Positions 25,799 to 28,394 of a stretch of DNA of 28,394 bases are shown one piece after another. Every line of letters begins with the position of its first letter. Position 1 is the stretch's first letter. The stretch lies in the NCBI RefSeq assembly GCF_001557215.1, contig NZ_LSJM01000366.1, forward strand, positions 1-28,394, written 5' to 3'. The notes under the pieces were generated by a model that saw nothing but the letters and a program-made list of their open reading frames with translations, ran no database searches and had not been told where the DNA came from. Position numbers and translations under genes: made by a program. The DNA comes from Sphingomonas sp. CCH9-E2 (GTDB lineage Bacteria; Pseudomonadota; Alphaproteobacteria; Sphingomonadales; Sphingomonadaceae).

Positions 25799-26761
25799 AT
25801 GATCGATCAGACCGAATTGCAAGCCATCCTTGCCCCCATCGCCGCCGGGCGCGCCACCGTGCGCGTCGAGGGCGCGCGTGCCAGCATCATCCTCGACGTC
25901 ACCGGCCTGCCCGAAGCGGCGCAGGACGCGCTCGAGGCCGATCTGCGCGCAGCCGCCAGCGTGCCGGGGATCGATGAGGTGCGAATCGCGCGGACTGCGC
26001 AGCGGGTTACGCGCCGCCTGATCGCGGTGGCGAGCGGCAAGGGCGGGGTGGGCAAGTCCACCGTCTCCGCCAATCTCGCCATTGCGCTGGCGCGCGCGGG
26101 GCGGAAGGTCGGGCTGGTCGATGCCGATATCTATGGCCCGTCGCAGCCCAAGCTGATGGGGGTCGAGGGGCGCAAGCCCGTGGCGCATGACAAGAAGCTG
26201 GTGCCGCTTGCCACCGCTTATGGTGTGCCGCTGCTGTCGATGGGCGGGTTGGTCGAAGAGGGGCAGGCGATTGCATGGCGCGGGCCGATGGCGGCGGGCG
26301 CGCTGACCCAGCTGGTGGACGCGAACTGGGGCGCGGCGGATACTTTGGTACTCGATTTGCCGCCCGGAACCGGCGACGTGCAGCTGACGATGATCCAGAA
26401 GCACCGCCCGGCGGGCGCGGTGATCGTTTCGACGCCGCAGGATTTGGCGCTGATCGACGCGACGCGCGCGATCGACCTGTTCGCCAAGGCGGGGATTCCG
26501 GTGATCGGGATCGTCGAGAATATGGCCGGCTATGCCTGTCCGCATTGCGGCGAGGTGTCGGACCCGTTCGGCAAGGGTGGGGCGGAGGCGGCGGCGGAGC
26601 GGTTGGGCGTGCCGTTCCTCGGCCGCATTCCGCTCGACATCGCGATTCGCACCGCGTCGGATGCGGGGACGCCCCCGGCTGCCGGGAACGGGGTCGATGG
26701 CGCGGCGTTTGCTGAAGTGGCCGGGAAGGTGCTTGCCTGGCTCGACACCCAGAAAGGCTAA
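25799..26761 (+). CDS. mrp: Mrp/ApbC/NBP35-type Fe-S cluster carrier ATPase
   Basis: A cytosolic P-loop ATPase of 320 residues that binds and delivers Fe-S clusters. A short N-terminal MIP18/DUF59-like domain (1-70) precedes the deviant Walker A SGKGGVGKST (79-88) with the signature lysine K81. VDADIYGPSQP follows, then DLPPGTGDVQL and the cluster-binding pair C247-x2-C250 in YACPHCGEV. The frame is open from GTG 25763, and ATG 25787 is also available. ATG 25799 begins closest to the conserved domain, although none has a strong ribosome-binding site. A CoA-binding protein starts 3 nt after its stop. It could supply clusters to Fe-S enzymes such as the photolyase, but nothing in the sequence shows that. 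Confidence 0.92.
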   Translation: MIDQTELQAILAPIAAGRATVRVEGARASIILDVTGLPEAAQDALEADLRAAASVPGIDEVRIARTAQRVTRRLIAVASGKGGVGKSTVSANLAIALARAGRKVGLVDADIYGPSQPKLMGVEGRKPVAHDKKLVPLATAYGVPLLSMGGLVEEGQAIAWRGPMAAGALTQLVDANWGAADTLVLDLPPGTGDVQLTMIQKHRPAGAVIVSTPQDLALIDATRAIDLFAKAGIPVIGIVENMAGYACPHCGEVSDPFGKGGAEAAAERLGVPFLGRIPLDIAIRTASDAGTPPAAGNGVDGAAFAEVAGKVLAWLDTQKG

Positions 26762-26764
26762 ACC

Positions 26765-27205
26765 ATGCCCCTGACCGATGACGCGGAGATCAAGGCGCTG
26801 CTGGACGGGGCGCGGACCATTGCGCTGGTCGGGGCGAGCGATCGGCCGGATCGCCCGAGCTATCGGGTGATGGCGATGCTGCAGGAGCATGGCTATCGCG
26901 TCATCCCGGTCAATCCGCAAATCACCGGCGAGCATGTCCACGGCGAGTTCGTGTTTCGCGAGCTGGCGCAGATCGGGGAGCCGATCGACATCGTCGACAT
27001 TTTCCGGCGTCCTTTGGCTGCTGGCGAGGCGGTGGACGAGGCGATTGCGGTCGGGGCCAAGGCGGTGTGGATGCAGCTTGGCGTGATCAACGAAGACGCC
27101 GCCGCGCGGGCCGAGGCCGCTGGGCTTCAGGTGGTAATGGACCGCTGCCCGGCGATCGAGATTCCGCGGCTAGGCGTCGCCAAGATCGCGCAGGGTGGCG
27201 ACTAG
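26765..27205 (+). CDS. CoA-binding domain protein, YccU-like
   Basis: A single-domain cytosolic protein of 146 residues with the CoA-binding Rossmann fold found in succinyl-CoA synthetase alpha subunits (CoA_binding_2). Visible features are the N-terminal beta strand and glycine turn ALVGASDRPDRPSYRVM, then GYRVIPVNPQITGEHVHGE, VDIVDIFRRP and KAVWMQLGVINEDAA, and the ending VMDRCPAIEIPRL. The biochemical role of the YccU group is not settled. ATG 26765 has GAAAGG about 8 nt upstream, inside the end of mrp, so the pair is an operon. The last 36 bp overlap the convergent kynureninase-like gene. Confidence 0.9.
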   Translation: MPLTDDAEIKALLDGARTIALVGASDRPDRPSYRVMAMLQEHGYRVIPVNPQITGEHVHGEFVFRELAQIGEPIDIVDIFRRPLAAGEAVDEAIAVGAKAVWMQLGVINEDAAARAEAAGLQVVMDRCPAIEIPRLGVAKIAQGGD

Positions 27206-27209
27206 CCGC
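27166..27209. terminator. Hairpin in overlapping convergent 3' ends
   Basis: GCGGCTAG (27166-27173) pairs with CTAGCCGC (27202-27209). After a three-base bulge, TCGCC (27177-27181) pairs with GGCGA (27197-27201). The loop is 15 nt. The minus-strand TAG (27170-27172) and plus-strand TAG (27203-27205) lie in opposite arms, through the self-complementary CTAG. There is no U-tract. It could stop or slow transcription from both sides. Confidence 0.45.
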
Positions 27210-28324
27210 TCGACATCCCGGGCGTCGTGGTAGAGGCCGAAGCCGATCCTCAACACATCGCCGCGCACATCGGTGATGATGTCCTGATCCATCAGCGCTT
27301 CCTTCCATGTTGCCGCATGCGGTGACCGCAATGCGAGGAAACGGGCGCGCGGATCGCCGCCGGGGTTGAGCAGATCGGCGTTGGCGAGTGGCGCTCCGGC
27401 CAGGCTGCCAAGGAGCTGTTCGCGGAGCGGCGCGATATGGGCGTTGATCGCGGCGGTGGTCAGTCCTTCTTCGCTCAGCATGTCGCGGACGGCGACGAAG
27501 CGGTAGATACCGCTGGGGTCGAAGGTCGATCCCATGAAGCGCATCGCATCGGCAGCATAGCCGATTTGCCCCGGGGGCGGAGCTTCGAGATCCGCGAATT
27601 CGGCGTACCAGCCGGTGATTTCTGGGCGCAGGCCGAAGCCCGGCGGACAATGAAGGAAGGCGACGCCTTCACCGGCCATGGCGTATTTATAGCCGCCGGC
27701 GGTGTAGAAGATGCGGTCGGCGACCGCCGACAGGTCGGTCTCCATCGCCATGAAGCCGTGATAGCCGTCGACCACCACCCACGGGCCATCGGGATCGGCG
27801 AGTGCGGCGAGTTCGGCGGTGGCACCGAACACCGCGCCGGTTTCGAACATCACCTGGCTGACGAAGAGCAGGTCGTGATCGCCGCCACGCGCCGCGGCAA
27901 GGAAGCGCGCGTCGAAATCGGGTCCGCGCGCTACTGTGTCGAGCGTGATGCGGCCGCTTTCGATCCAGCGCTGCGCCTGACGGCGGAAGCTGTGGAACTC
28001 GCCATCGCTGGCGAGAATGCGCAAGGGGCGCTCGTTGCGAGCTGAGACGATGCGCAGGATCAGGTCGTGGGTGTTGCCGGCGAACACCACCGATGCCGGG
28101 TCGGGCAGGCCGAGTTCGGCGGCCACATGCGCCTGCGCGGCGGGCCAGATCTCACCCATCACCCGGTCCCATTTGCGGTCCGCGAGCCGCGCGGCGTCCT
28201 GCCATGCCGCTTGGTGGCCGATAAACGAGGCGTCGGGCCAGAGATGGTGGCTGTGCGCGGCGAAGTGCAGCCGGTCGGGGGCAGCGGCGATCGAGCGCTG
28301 GAACAAGTGCTTGTAGCTGGTCAT
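27170..28324 (-). CDS. Aminotransferase class V, kynureninase-like PLP enzyme
   Basis: A fold-type I PLP enzyme of 384 residues. It begins with HLFQRSIAAAPDRLHFAAHSHHLWPD. The cofactor Asp lies in WVVVDGYHGF (D186) and the Schiff-base lysine in TAGGYKYAMAGEG (K213), followed by GWYAEFADLE and FMGSTFDPSGIYRF, close to the kynureninase pattern. Kynureninase converts kynurenine to anthranilate and alanine, but related class V enzymes act as desulfurases or transaminases, so the substrate is uncertain. The ATG at 28324 has AAAGG upstream and forms an ATGA overlap with a preceding gene. The 3' end overlaps the CoA-binding gene by 36 bp. Confidence 0.8.
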   Translation of the reverse strand: MTSYKHLFQRSIAAAPDRLHFAAHSHHLWPDASFIGHQAAWQDAARLADRKWDRVMGEIWPAAQAHVAAELGLPDPASVVFAGNTHDLILRIVSARNERPLRILASDGEFHSFRRQAQRWIESGRITLDTVARGPDFDARFLAAARGGDHDLLFVSQVMFETGAVFGATAELAALADPDGPWVVVDGYHGFMAMETDLSAVADRIFYTAGGYKYAMAGEGVAFLHCPPGFGLRPEITGWYAEFADLEAPPPGQIGYAADAMRFMGSTFDPSGIYRFVAVRDMLSEEGLTTAAINAHIAPLREQLLGSLAGAPLANADLLNPGGDPRARFLALRSPHAATWKEALMDQDIITDVRGDVLRIGFGLYHDARDVERLVATLRDLGDA

Positions 28325-28394
28325 TTTCTTGCCTTTGCAAGGGCGGCACCGGCCCGCTCCCCCACCCGGCCACCCAGCGGTAGCATGATATGGG
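28321..28394 (-). CDS. C-terminal end of an upstream coupled gene (runs off the right edge)
   Basis: On the minus strand a frame is open from the window edge to a TGA at 28323-28321, which overlaps the ATG of the kynureninase-like gene (ATGA). It encodes only the tail, ending GGRVGERAGAALAKARK. The coupling pattern is the same as in four other junctions of this window, which supports a real gene, but 23 residues are too few to name it. If the partner is a kynureninase, a formamidase or tryptophan dioxygenase would be natural candidates. Confidence 0.45.
   Translation of the reverse strand, partial: HIMLPLGGRVGERAGAALAKARK

Noticed and set aside
1..28394. CRISPR array, insertion sequence, prophage or tRNA/rRNA gene
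   Set aside because: No spaced repeat series, terminal inverted repeats, transposase, integrase or cloverleaf sequence was seen on reading both strands.

Overview
The window is dense, high-GC bacterial chromosome with about 21 genes, short intergenic gaps and many 4-nt start/stop overlaps (ATGA or GTGA). Gene content and protein style point to an alphaproteobacterium, most likely a sphingomonad. Clues are hflK-hflC-degP in a row, a short QueF, an Fe-S photolyase and the GT-C-like membrane proteins. This placement is inference; no rRNA or other marker gene is present. I see no tRNA, rRNA, CRISPR, insertion sequence or prophage, and no stretch over 300 bases lacks a gene.

Left part (1-8038): the C-terminal part of a MATE exporter, then argG. 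A YkuE-like metallophosphoesterase lies convergent to argG. Divergent from it is a run of three polytopic membrane proteins. The first carries STT3/GT-C-like motifs; the next two are clear paralogues of each other. The run probably glycosylates or assembles an envelope component.

Middle (8035-14590): a five-gene minus-strand operon, transcribed as Fe-S (6-4) photolyase, 3-mercaptopyruvate sulfurtransferase (sseA), cystathionine beta-lyase-like enzyme (metC), MscS channel and FemAB/GNAT-like protein. queF (queuosine synthesis) is divergent from the photolyase.

Right-middle (14591-18329): a two-gene plus-strand unit made of a GT4 mannosyltransferase-like enzyme fused to a second helical domain, and a GH130-type mannoside phosphorylase/hydrolase. 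Neither has a signal peptide, so they may make and break down a cytosolic mannoside. This is the best candidate for an undescribed system here. A 30-nt hairpin holding the stop codons of both convergent genes closes the region.

Right (18319-28394): on the minus strand lie hflK, hflC, degP, a HerA-like/DUF853 ATPase and a beta-lactamase-fold serine hydrolase broken by a frameshift near 19177. On the plus strand are an Mrp/ApbC Fe-S carrier and a CoA-binding protein. Convergent to these is a kynureninase-like PLP enzyme, translationally coupled to a gene that runs off the right edge. The two genes at that junction overlap by 36 bp, and both TAG stops lie in opposite arms of one hairpin.
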